In this document: positions 27,101 through 35,843 of the stretch, piece by piece
How the letters are laid out: every line of letters begins with the position of its first letter
Position numbering within the stretch: position 1 is the stretch's first letter
Assembly (NCBI GenBank): GCA_022511265.1
Contig: JAFLRX010000006.1
Span: 46,459-99,925, forward strand
DNA length: 53,467 nt
Direction of reading: 5' to 3'
DNA from: Eubacterium sp.
GTDB taxonomy: Bacteria > Bacillota > Clostridia > Oscillospirales > Ruminococcaceae
The notes under the pieces: generated by a model
What the model was told of the DNA's origin: nothing
What the model saw: only the letters and a program-made list of their open reading frames with translations
The model's database searches: none
Position numbers and translations under genes: made by a program

Positions 27101-29374
27101 GCTGATGTACATCTGTCCGATACCGGAAGCTGTTCCGGCAAATGCATACATTCCTTCCCACTTCAGCGGAATATACTCCGGCTTGAGTGACTCTTCCTTA
27201 GAAATAGTAGTCGGATCGTCATCGTTATCTTCAGCTACTACATTATACTCAACAGCCGTGATCTCTGTGGAATGGGTCGTTACGGTTGCTTCTACGCCTT
27301 CGTCCTTCTGTATCTCGAAATAATATTCCTTGTCAGAGCGCTGATAGCCCTCAGGCGCCTCGTCCTCGCAAAGAATATATTTACCTGCGGGGAGATCGTC
27401 AAAGAAAATCGGAGCAGTGTCGCTGGACACGAGTGATGCAAACGGGGTAGGAGCAAATTCATCATCATCTTCGTCTGCATAGCCCGGTACATATTTATCT
27501 CTGCTTGCGTCATAGCGACCCTTTACGTATGTCGGGGTAACGGGTCTGCCGTTTGAGGTTACGGTAAAGTCAGTCTCGGGATCCTTAAAGTTTTCGATGA
27601 GAGACACATCAATATTGTTTTCTGCAACAAATTCTTCCTGTGTTTGCTCATCAAATGCATTGCCGTATTTGTCAAGGATTACAAAGGTCAGCTCTTCGGT
27701 TTCTTCATCATAATAAACGACAAAGGCAACGTCTTCTTCGCCGATCTTGTACTGTTCAACAGCGGCATATATGCTGATGGTCGCGCCCTTCAGCAGGTCG
27801 CCGTTCTGGTCGTTCTTAAATACCTGTATGCTGTAATCTTCTTCGGTCTCCATTATCAGGGCAGAGCCGTCAAACGGACGGAAGCCGAACTCGGTAACAC
27901 CGGTAAAGCTGTCTGCGATAAGCGCGCCGGAAAGGTGTCCTCTGGGTGAATCCTTGCCTGTTAAAGTAGCTTCGTCTGTTACATGCGCCTTGGGTGCAAG
28001 TATAGTACCCTGGAAGTTGTTGCCGAGTACGACAGTCTCAGCCTCGTAGAAGTTGTAGAGAATGCTGGAAACTGCGGGGTGGTTTGAGTTATAGCCGGAA
28101 TACGAAGGATCATCTATCGAGTTGGAGAAGAGGTTTTCGCCGTTTATGTAGGCGGTCTTATCGCTCCAGTTGGTGATGTGGTATTCGTTTCTGTCTCTTT
28201 CAGCGATATATTCGCCCTGACCTTCAACGTTTATAACGATGTAGGAATATTTCCATTCGTATGTAGAACCGTCATTGTTGGTGACATATCTGGGCTCGGG
28301 CAGCTCGGGTATTTTCTCGAAGCTGACCTCAGTAGCGTCGCGGAATTGCTCATACTGCTCTTTGGTGAGAGTAAAGTATACGCACTCCTGCTTTTCATTG
28401 GGGTTGCCTGTATACTCAAAGACAAATTTATTTGTATTGCCGTCAACTATACCGGATTTGCCCTCTACGTCCTGCTCGCTGAGCTTTTCACTGGTATTGT
28501 AGATCTTTTTGAACGCATCGACAAAGTCGATAACAACACCTACATACGTCTGTGACTGATCGACCTTCTGCCAGTCGGTCTTATAGCTTATTTCGGGAAG
28601 GTTAATGGTAGGAGAGCCGTCACCTTCTGTTTTTAATCCCCAACCGTAAGGATTGTGTTCGTCAGGGACATTGGTAAAGTCTATCTGACCTGCGAAGCTG
28701 TTAATATCAAAACCTGCGGGGTCACGGTTTATAACCAGCTTTTTATATGATTTTCTATCCGGTGTCTTAGCTGAACCATGGTTGGATTCAGCAGTCGAAG
28801 ATTCGTATTTAGTGCGCCATTGGTCGCCGGGGTTAGCATAGTCATAGTATGCGTCACTGACCTGAGCGTACATATCGCCGCGGAGTATGATAGTCGCAGC
28901 ACCCTCTCTGTCGGTGACCAGAATATCATAAGGAGTATATGCGTTATAGTCGCCCGCGCCTATAGTATAGCTGACACCCCAAGGCATATTGACATAGAAG
29001 TTGCCGCCGATGGCCACACGACCCTCTGCGTCACTCTCTCGTACGTCAAAATCGCCATTCAGGAACACACTGAAGTCCGCTGCCACGCCCATCAGATATT
29101 TTTTATCATAGGCTTTAACAGTGTCTGCGAGATTTCCCTTGTTCAGGCCGTTGTCTACGCCGTCTTTGCCGGTTCCGGCAAGCAGTGTAGCCAAGTAGGT
29201 CTCGTTATCGCTGTTGTCAGCGGGGTTGGGTTTTATGCTGGTCACTTTTTCCGCTTCGGGGAAGACTATCTCGTCATCCGCAGACGCGAACGTACCTATC
29301 GTGCCCGGCAGATTTAAGCCTGTCACGGTAAGTATAAGTGCCAAAGCTCCGCTTAAAACTCGCTTTTTGATCAT
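21194..29374 (-). CDS. Giant Cna-B repeat surface adhesin with choice-of-anchor A domain and NPETG sorting signal
   Basis: The 2726-residue cell-wall protein is built as follows. A signal peptide occupies residues 1-31. A choice-of-anchor A domain covers roughly 70-500 (DFSVFLNGDFD, GRVAIGGNFYV, ILAPKAHV). Two SpaA/prealbumin-like domains follow (YSIQVFKNDQNGDLLKGA; GVEIIKQNSLGAKLEGAEF), with a Glu/Gln/Ala coiled-coil between them (KAVEEYEQALEEYQEAVAAY). About twelve Cna-B domains of about 110 residues come next, each running from (I/V)xKxW to the TLTNxF end, several nearly identical. An ETTKPE hexapeptide stalk leads to the sorting signal NPETG, a hydrophobic helix and KKKKEK. Cna-B domains usually carry Lys-Asn/Asp isopeptide bonds, giving a rigid rod. 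No sortase gene lies in the window. It is a single gene, divergent from a c-di-GMP phosphodiesterase/cellulase pair. Confidence 0.93.
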   Translation of the reverse strand: MIKKRVLSGALALILTVTGLNLPGTIGTFASADDEIVFPEAEKVTSIKPNPADNSDNETYLATLLAGTGKDGVDNGLNKGNLADTVKAYDKKYLMGVAADFSVFLNGDFDVRESDAEGRVAIGGNFYVNMPWGVSYTIGAGDYNAYTPYDILVTDREGAATIILRGDMYAQVSDAYYDYANPGDQWRTKYESSTAESNHGSAKTPDRKSYKKLVINRDPAGFDINSFAGQIDFTNVPDEHNPYGWGLKTEGDGSPTINLPEISYKTDWQKVDQSQTYVGVVIDFVDAFKKIYNTSEKLSEQDVEGKSGIVDGNTNKFVFEYTGNPNEKQECVYFTLTKEQYEQFRDATEVSFEKIPELPEPRYVTNNDGSTYEWKYSYIVINVEGQGEYIAERDRNEYHITNWSDKTAYINGENLFSNSIDDPSYSGYNSNHPAVSSILYNFYEAETVVLGNNFQGTILAPKAHVTDEATLTGKDSPRGHLSGALIADSFTGVTEFGFRPFDGSALIMETEEDYSIQVFKNDQNGDLLKGATISIYAAVEQYKIGEEDVAFVVYYDEETEELTFVILDKYGNAFDEQTQEEFVAENNIDVSLIENFKDPETDFTVTSNGRPVTPTYVKGRYDASRDKYVPGYADEDDDEFAPTPFASLVSSDTAPIFFDDLPAGKYILCEDEAPEGYQRSDKEYYFEIQKDEGVEATVTTHSTEITAVEYNVVAEDNDDDPTTISKEESLKPEYIPLKWEGMYAFAGTASGIGQMYISGGNIVVSKINLYHSDGTVTTYKDNDVVVVGDNYGNSEKRLPVQVNGWTSILHNNAVSKGNVVKITIEAKTNGGTSYGVEVGWQYGDWSTTYKDYITITDTETEYQVGEAFYPTKCYKIQSNPTEENSLPYGDYSIEAKEVTKTKTETHYYTNGKVIVYPDNAFAESTGEDITGKPLAIEDNYYVIGDEEYTFDVDYDDETGVLSFTILDRYGDPLIKPTYGEEPTLDVEKPTEEEYGDDYEQALADYQKAVEEYEQALEEYQEAVAAYEEQLAAKQAALIEKYEIELVLPDNGDPTSEYIVKANGSTVYPQLVLGGEDFEFTNIKGVEIIKQNSLGAKLEGAEFTLTANDDVDLTDEVEVIVSYTTGEGDEAKTEKTTVILTEENRTISFKGGSTILGLPDGTYTLVETVAPDNYEKLENITFTLTIEGGKITSVVQNIVEEEEEIEELAEPEEPEEEIKDYFELDADNNKVAIINDFEQAEIEVIKDWDDDDDTLRPDSITVTITGEAEGHPDATVTTTITLTAENEWKATIVLTDDENVEGEYAAVLPHYYYPEEGDPVEYVYTYTENDIDGYELTDVEVDGDTVTLKNKFVEELGDLVINKTWVDFDKFVPAIGADDHPEVTFTLTGSDGKTYTATLEIGEGSVTFTNLPVYTYSKNADGSIKRTPITYTLSETVTGYTGNTASWTFTLADGEALTEKVTKTVAITNNYDETQITIEKEWVVDSRWASEENRPTSIDVVVIGLVDETIVYQKSETVTLTAAGNWTATVSGLPKYYFVDGTAKLITYTVQEELGVSPKYRSSITPTSATSNTVTITNTYTQESTQIKLRKKWTDNNNALGARPDSVTVQIIGKVGNTQVYPAAGATSSVLLNEANSWAETISNLPKYYYGNNGQKEEIVYSIVETNVPVGYTVGYSKDGEGYLVAENTVKDEKTGIEVTKEWKGDTGLDIRPDSITAVIKAIINKGTASERVLSETEITITAADGWTYNATNLPKYFYEKVDGTVTQYEITYTVEETGTYTGYEYGAATGNMADGYTLTNNFVDEKTSVEVTKEWEGDEDYDIRPSEITAVIKGVINKDTAGERVISTTDITVKAADGWTYKATDLPKYYYEKVDGVVTRYEITYTAEETGTYNGYEYVGADGNMADGYTLTNALVNDTTKIKVTKTWFGDTGYDVRPDSITAVIKAIINKGTANERVLSTTPITITAADGWVYEETDLPVYYYEDVDGTVTQYTITYTVEETGTYPGYVYGAATGSMKNGYTLTNNFTVEETEVKVIKTWDDKGNENKRPVDITITLTGTANGKTVYTNENITLNSDNEWSEQIGNLPKYHYEKVNGRVRQFVIEYSIEENNIPTGYIVEYGEVEGAPIITLTAKNTFVGETTQITIDKFWADNNNEYGIRPDRITVNVIGTIGSGDNEVVVYPTNINLPRKVTITVKNADPTDPNKWSATVGNLPKYHYFDDTYTEYEEIKYRITEVTVPDFYEKNEGITSVTNTLITNTTGIEITKEWKGDTGLDIRPDSITAVIKAVINKDTDDERVLSETPITITAADGWSYKETNLPMYYYEMVDDKAVQYTITYTVEETGTYTGYQYGAATGSMADGYVLTNNFVDEKIDIEITKEWKREGKYSVRPDTVTAVIKAIINKGADNERVLSETPITITAGSGWVYKATNLSKYYYEKVNGTVTQYEITYTVEETGKYLGYEYGDTTGSMADGYVLTNNFVDEKTSIEITKKWLGDDENNRPTSINAVIKAIINKGAANERVLSTTDITVSAADGWTYEETDLPVYFYEKANGAVNRYEITYTVEETGTYEGYEYLGVEGNMDDGYTLTNKFIEEDETTKPEETTKPEETTKPEETTKPEETTKPEETTKPEETTKPEETTKPEETTKPEETTKPAETTKPAETTNPNEVDNADKDNQQGITGSEGFDNNPETGVPINGVLPLAMLTVASLAVVANKKKKEK
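21367..21578 (-). repeat. 18-bp minisatellite encoding the ETTKP(E/A) stalk
   Basis: About twelve units of 18 bp (E-T-T-K-P-E, two with A, the last ETTNPN) occur in tandem. Several central units (about 21430-21506) are identical at the base level. The unit length is a multiple of three, so slippage would change stalk length without breaking the frame. Confidence 0.85.
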
Positions 29375-29440
29375 ATTTACACAGCCTTTCTCTGTAAATT
29401 TACTCGATACAACACCTCATAGGTATGAGATATTTAACTA

Positions 29441-29469
29441 ATTATAGCATATTATCATTAAAAAAGCAA
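29441..29469 (-). promoter_or_regulatory. Promoter of the adhesin gene
   Basis: On the minus strand, TTGCTT (29464-29469) and TATAAT (29441-29446) are separated by 17 bp, giving a leader of about 60 bases. The 323-bp gap to the divergent phosphodiesterase gene is AT-rich and holds only the two promoters; no ORF with a ribosome site was seen. Confidence 0.75.
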
Positions 29470-29626
29470 CAGGATATATATAGAATATCTAACAATAAAA
29501 TTGTACAATTTCCATAAAAAAATGACATTTTCAGCAGGTTATTAAGATTTGTTATAAAATCAACTGACCTTTTGCGGCATTTTATGCGGATTTACCGATT
29601 GGTCGGACAAAATACTGAAAATGCAT

Positions 29627-29655
29627 TTGACAGTAGGTTAACTTTGTGCTATAAT
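29627..29655 (+). promoter_or_regulatory. Promoter of the phosphodiesterase-cellulase unit
   Basis: TTGACA (29627-29632) and TATAAT (29650-29655) are separated by 17 bp, about 40 bp ahead of the start codon. It is a consensus sigma-A promoter, divergent from the adhesin promoter 160 bp away. Confidence 0.88.
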
Positions 29656-29697
29656 TATTTAAATAGTATATTATTCCGACCACGGGAGGGTGATGTT

Positions 29698-31536
29698 ATG
29701 TCCGCACGGGTTAATCTTACAGAAACTGAGTGTGTAGCGCTCATAAAATATATATCCGACGCGCTTGTGTCCAAAAACACCGAAAGCGCGGTCGCGGCTA
29801 TCGTTGAAAAGCTGCGCGAGACCTTCGATGTGACGGTTGTCAGCATCCGCGAGATATTTTCCCGCCCCTGCTCGCTGAGATATACCTACGAAGCGTTATG
29901 CGACTCTACCAAGGAAAGACGTGTTAATGAGATAATCTCGTTTGACGAGGACGTATGGCAGAGCGCATTGGATAAATTTGCCGACGGCTGCTATATCTAT
30001 AAGGCGGGCGGCGAGCAAAGCGCGCCCAAATTTATCGGACCTGTCCCCGTCCCCCCAAAGAGCATGATACAGATACCGATGTATAACGGCGCAGAGTTTT
30101 TCGGCGTTTTGGATCTGGTGGATTTTGAAGAGATACGCGATTGGAGTGACAGCGAGATATCCACGCTGACCGCCTGCGCCAATTTTATCTGCCAATATCT
30201 GTACCGCCTAAGCTCATTGGCAAAGGTGCAGGGCAGGGAGGAGACCGACCCGCTGACCGGTCTGATGAGCTTCCGCGCGTTTACCGACAGTCTGGACGCA
30301 AAGCTGTCGGAGATGCTGAACGATTCTCCCGTCGCGGTGGTATATTCCGATATAAACCATTTCAAGTATATAAACGAGACCTACGGCTATAAAAAGGGCG
30401 ACGAGCTGTTAAAGCTGACGGCGCAGCATATCATCGACGGGGTGGAACGCGAGCGTGGCGTAGAGCTGATGCTCTGCCGCGCGCATGCGGATAATTTCAT
30501 ATCCGCCGCCGTTGTGCCGGAAGAAACCATACCGATGTTTGAGAATTATATTCACGCACAGAACAAACAGCTGTCTAAGTTTTTGCAGGACAACTGCCCG
30601 GATGTACGGATACGCCTGTATACCGGGATATGTTATGTCAGAGACCGCAACACCACCGCCGCCACCGCGATAGCTTATGCCAACCTTGCGAGAAAGATAG
30701 CGAAAAGGGATCATCTCAAGAAACCGCTGGTGTTCTCGGACGAGATGATGGACGATATAAAATATCAGGAATATCTCAACAACGAGCTGCCGAAGGCGAT
30801 AGAAAACCATGACCTAAAGGTCTTTTACCAGCCGAAGATAAACTGCTTGGACGACAGCCTTTACGGGGCAGAGGCGCTGGTGCGCTGGCAAAAACCGGAC
30901 GGCACGTTTATTTATCCCGATAAGTTTATCCCCGTTTTCGAGAAGAACGGCAACATCGTGGACGTTGACTTTTACGTATACCGCGAGGTGTTCAGATACC
31001 TACGCGGCAGGCTGGACGCGGGGCTGTCGGTATTCCCGATCTCGATGAACGTGTCACGGGCGCACTTCCGCTCGGACAAGATAATACCGTATATAGAGGG
31101 GCTGTTCAGGGAATATAAGATACCGCCCGAGCTGGTAGAATTTGAGCTGACCGAAAACATATATATGAACAATTTCAGCAAGGCGGATGAATTTATAAAA
31201 TCCTGCCGCGACCGCGGGATGCAGGTGTCGATGGACGACTTCGGTTCGGGTTATTCCTCGCTTAATGTTATCAGCTCGCTGGCAATCGACACGCTGAAGA
31301 TAGACAGGATATTCCTCAAAAATGACAACCTCAGCGACAACGACAAGACCGTCATCGAGAGCATGATAGCGATGGCTAAAAGACTTGGTATGAAGGTCAT
31401 CTGCGAGGGCGTTGAGACAGAGTCACAGATGCGTTTTCTGAAAAAGGCTTTATGCGACCAGATACAGGGCTTTTATTACGGCAGACCTATGGACGAGGAG
31501 ACCTTTAATAAATTCGCTGCGCAGCTGACGGGCTGA
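29698..31536 (+). CDS. c-di-GMP phosphodiesterase: GAF, degenerate GGDEF, EAL
   Basis: The start at 29698 follows GGGAGGG; the frame is open upstream but lies over the promoter. The 612-residue soluble protein has a GAF-like sensor (residues 1-180), a GGDEF-fold domain (about 185-350) and an EAL domain (about 360-612). The GGDEF signature is replaced by HADNF near residue 262, so it should not make c-di-GMP; it may still bind GTP. The EAL domain keeps its catalytic set: EALVRW near residue 390, ELTEN, DDFGSGYSSL, LKID, CEGVE and QGFYYGRPM. It should hydrolyse c-di-GMP to pGpG. It lies 20 bp ahead of a cellulase gene on the same strand, with no terminator between. Confidence 0.93.
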   Translation: MSARVNLTETECVALIKYISDALVSKNTESAVAAIVEKLRETFDVTVVSIREIFSRPCSLRYTYEALCDSTKERRVNEIISFDEDVWQSALDKFADGCYIYKAGGEQSAPKFIGPVPVPPKSMIQIPMYNGAEFFGVLDLVDFEEIRDWSDSEISTLTACANFICQYLYRLSSLAKVQGREETDPLTGLMSFRAFTDSLDAKLSEMLNDSPVAVVYSDINHFKYINETYGYKKGDELLKLTAQHIIDGVERERGVELMLCRAHADNFISAAVVPEETIPMFENYIHAQNKQLSKFLQDNCPDVRIRLYTGICYVRDRNTTAATAIAYANLARKIAKRDHLKKPLVFSDEMMDDIKYQEYLNNELPKAIENHDLKVFYQPKINCLDDSLYGAEALVRWQKPDGTFIYPDKFIPVFEKNGNIVDVDFYVYREVFRYLRGRLDAGLSVFPISMNVSRAHFRSDKIIPYIEGLFREYKIPPELVEFELTENIYMNNFSKADEFIKSCRDRGMQVSMDDFGSGYSSLNVISSLAIDTLKIDRIFLKNDNLSDNDKTVIESMIAMAKRLGMKVICEGVETESQMRFLKKALCDQIQGFYYGRPMDEETFNKFAAQLTG

Positions 31537-31556
31537 CGGTTGGGAGGACAATTGAC

Positions 31557-34184
31557 ATGAGATACGGTAAAAAAGCGGTATGTGCCGTTTTGCTGGCGGG
31601 CTGCATAGCCATCAGCGGTTGCAGCGGACAGGAAGAGCTGTCCGGCGCGGACAGCACAACGACATCCGACAGCCAAAGCAGCGCCGATAACACCAGCGAC
31701 AGCGGCAACAGCACCGCACAGCCTAACGGAACGGGTGATACCTCTTCAAATGAAACCGGCACGGGCGGCAGCCACGCGGGTGAGGGCGCGAACGGGCTGA
31801 GCGAGGACGCCACTGAATACGAGGGCATAGAGGGTACAGGTAACTATAACTACGGCGAGGCATTGCAGAAGTCTCTGATATTCTACGAGCTGCAAAGGTC
31901 GGGACGTCTGGACGGGACCGAACGCACCAACTGGCGCGGAGACTCCGCGTTGAATGACGGCTCGGACAACGGCGTTGACCTGACAGGCGGACTGTACGAC
32001 GCGGGGGATAACGTGAAGTTTAACCTCCCCATGGCGTATACCGCGTCAATGCTGGCGTGGAGCGTATACGAGGACTATGACAGCTATACCGAGAGCGGGC
32101 AGCTGGACTATATGCTGGGCAACATAAAGTGGATAAGCGATTATCTTATCAAGTGTCATACCGCCGAAAATGAGTTTTACTATCAGGTGGGAGACGGCAG
32201 TCTCGACCACGCTTGGTGGGGTGCGCCCGAGGTAATGCAGATGAACAGACCGTCCTACAAGGTGACCGAGTCAGCGCCCGGCTCTACCGTGGTGGCAGAG
32301 GCGGCTGCGGCACTGGCGGCGACGGCGGTGGTGTTCAAGGACAGCGACCCCGATTACGCAAAGACCTGCCTTACCCACGCGCAGCAGCTTTACACATTTG
32401 CGGATAACACCAAAAGCGACAGCGGCTATACCGCCGCAAACGGCTTTTACAACAGCTGGAGCGGCTTTTATGACGAGCTGGCCTGGGCGGGCACATGGCT
32501 GTACACCGCGACAGGCGACGACGGATATCTGAATAAATCAAAGCAACATTTTATAGAGGCGGACGGCAACTATAAATGGTCGATGTGCTGGGACGATGTG
32601 TCTATCGGCACGGCACTGAGACTGGTGCAGATAACGGGTGATGATACCTGCCGCACCTTCCTTGAAAACAGCCTTGACTATTGGACGACAGGCTGCAACG
32701 GCGAGAAGATAGCCTACACCTCCAAGGGGCTGGCGTGGCTGGACACATGGGGCAGTCTGCGATATGCGACAACACAGGCGTTTATCGCGGCATGCTACAG
32801 TGAGAGCGAGCATTGCCCCGCGGCAAAAAAAGACACCTACTGGGATTTTGCGGTCAGTCAGATTGACTACGCGCTGGGCAGCACCGGACGCAGCTTTGTC
32901 TGTGGATTCGGCGAGAATTATCCCGTTAATCCCCACCACAGAAACGCGCAGGGCTCTTACTGCGACAACATGAACACACCCGCTACCGCGCGGCATACTC
33001 TTTACGGTGCGCTGGTGGGCGGCCCCGACGCGGGCGACGGATATAACGATACCGTCTCCGACTATACCGCCAACGAGGTAGCCTGCGATTACAACGCGGG
33101 ATATACCTGCGCGCTGGCAAAGCTGTACGGCAGATACCACGGCAAGACGCTGAAGAACTTCGGCGCGGTCGAGCCGGTAGAGGACGAATACGATGTCGAG
33201 GCATGCGTCAACGCGGCGGGCGAAAACTTTACCGAGATAAAGGCGATAGTATACAACAAGACCGGCTGGCCGGCAAGGGTCAGCGACAAGCTCTTACTTA
33301 GATATTTTATCGACCTGTCCGAGACCGACCTGTCTCAGGTCAGCGTAAATATGGGATATTCTCAGGGTGGAGCGGAATGTAAGATAGTCCCCTGGAGCGG
33401 TGACGTTTACTGCGTCGAGGTGACCTTCGGCGACAAGCTGATATACCCCGGCGGTCAGGACGCATACCGCAGCGAGGTGCAGTTCAGGATAAGCTCTGCG
33501 GGTATGTGGGACCCGTCCAACGACCCGTCCTATAAAGGGCTTGGCACGCAGCAGGGAACAGTTCAGAAGGTGGACACACTGGCGCTCTATGATAACGGTA
33601 TGTTGGTAGACGGCGCCGAGCCGCAAGAGCGGACGGACGAGGATACGACCCCATCCGAGTCAAAGCCTGACGACAACCCAACCACCACATCTCAGCCTGC
33701 GGCTGAAAGCAAGCCTGCTTCAACAGGCGGCTCGGCCTCGGCAGGAGGGCTTACAGTGACGGTCAGCAGCGACGGAGTGACAATGGGCGGCAACCTCGCC
33801 GTCAACATTGAGATAACCAACAGCGGCAGCACGGATATAGATATGTCGGGGCTGGAGGTAGACTGGTTCTTTACAAAGGACGGCAGCGCTGATTTACAGT
33901 TCACCTGCGACCACAGCGCGGTGCAGGAAAACGGCGGCGCGTACAATGATATGACCGCGAATATAAAGGGCGAATTTTCCGCCGAAAACGGCACAAACTG
34001 CGACACGGTGCTGAAGATAACCTGCGGGTCGGGGACGCTGACCGCAGGCTCGGTATGGAAGATACAGGCGCGGGTCAACAAGGCAGACTGGAGCAACTTT
34101 GACTTCGGCAACGACTTCTCCCGCGACGCGAACAGCGTAGCGGTGTATTCCGCAGGCAAGCTGATATGCGGCAATACACCGTAA
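31557..34184 (+). CDS. Cell-anchored GH9 endoglucanase lipoprotein with CBM3 modules
   Basis: The 875-residue precursor has a lipoprotein signal (LLAGCIAISGC, lipid-bearing Cys at residue 22) and a Ser/Thr/Asn-rich spacer to about residue 95. The GH9 catalytic domain (about 95-535) has GGLYDAGDNVKF with the nucleophile-activating Asp pair near residue 147, PHHRNAQGSY near 458 and the proton-donor Glu in DYTANEVACDYNAG. A CBM3c-type module (about 555-690) follows, the pairing of processive GH9 endoglucanases. After a Pro/Ser/Thr linker, a second CBM3-like module ends ANSVAVYSAGKLICGNTP. No dockerin is present. Lipid anchoring, rather than release or cellulosome docking, is unusual and would hold cellulose against the cell. 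GGGAGGA precedes the ATG. Confidence 0.93.
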   Translation: MRYGKKAVCAVLLAGCIAISGCSGQEELSGADSTTTSDSQSSADNTSDSGNSTAQPNGTGDTSSNETGTGGSHAGEGANGLSEDATEYEGIEGTGNYNYGEALQKSLIFYELQRSGRLDGTERTNWRGDSALNDGSDNGVDLTGGLYDAGDNVKFNLPMAYTASMLAWSVYEDYDSYTESGQLDYMLGNIKWISDYLIKCHTAENEFYYQVGDGSLDHAWWGAPEVMQMNRPSYKVTESAPGSTVVAEAAAALAATAVVFKDSDPDYAKTCLTHAQQLYTFADNTKSDSGYTAANGFYNSWSGFYDELAWAGTWLYTATGDDGYLNKSKQHFIEADGNYKWSMCWDDVSIGTALRLVQITGDDTCRTFLENSLDYWTTGCNGEKIAYTSKGLAWLDTWGSLRYATTQAFIAACYSESEHCPAAKKDTYWDFAVSQIDYALGSTGRSFVCGFGENYPVNPHHRNAQGSYCDNMNTPATARHTLYGALVGGPDAGDGYNDTVSDYTANEVACDYNAGYTCALAKLYGRYHGKTLKNFGAVEPVEDEYDVEACVNAAGENFTEIKAIVYNKTGWPARVSDKLLLRYFIDLSETDLSQVSVNMGYSQGGAECKIVPWSGDVYCVEVTFGDKLIYPGGQDAYRSEVQFRISSAGMWDPSNDPSYKGLGTQQGTVQKVDTLALYDNGMLVDGAEPQERTDEDTTPSESKPDDNPTTTSQPAAESKPASTGGSASAGGLTVTVSSDGVTMGGNLAVNIEITNSGSTDIDMSGLEVDWFFTKDGSADLQFTCDHSAVQENGGAYNDMTANIKGEFSAENGTNCDTVLKITCGSGTLTAGSVWKIQARVNKADWSNFDFGNDFSRDANSVAVYSAGKLICGNTP

Positions 34185-34203
34185 CACATAAACACAAACA
34201 CAT

Positions 34204-34240
34204 AAAGGCTCGGATCATTGATCAGAGCCTTATTGTTTAA
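34204..34240 (+). terminator. Weak terminator after the cellulase gene
   Basis: AAGGCTC pairs with GAGCCTT around an inner GATCATTGATC hairpin (about 34204-34231), followed by ATTGTTT. The T tract is weak. It separates the cellulase from the glycerol kinase gene. Confidence 0.65.
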
Positions 34241-34270
34241 GATTTATATTCTATATAGTATGAGGTGTGA

Positions 34271-35770
<1,500 letters not shown>

Positions 35771-35772
35771 AA

Positions 35773-35801
35773 TTGACAATAAAACCGTATTATGTTAGAA
35801 T
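35773..35801 (+). promoter_or_regulatory. Promoter of the zinc-ribbon/TPM operon
   Basis: TTGACA (35773-35778) and TAGAAT (35796-35801) are separated by 17 bp, right after the glpK stop codon and about 40 bp ahead of the next start. Confidence 0.78.
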
Positions 35802-35843
35802 ATATATATAATACTACAGCGAAAAATTTTTCGGAGGAACGTT

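Noticed and set aside
21326-29317. Many + strand frames opposite the adhesin, including GLVVSS repeats
   Set aside because: They repeat because the adhesin repeats; there are no ribosome sites or promoters on that strand.
29698-31536. Bifunctional cyclase/phosphodiesterase
   Set aside because: The GGDEF signature is replaced by HADNF, so only the EAL activity is supported.
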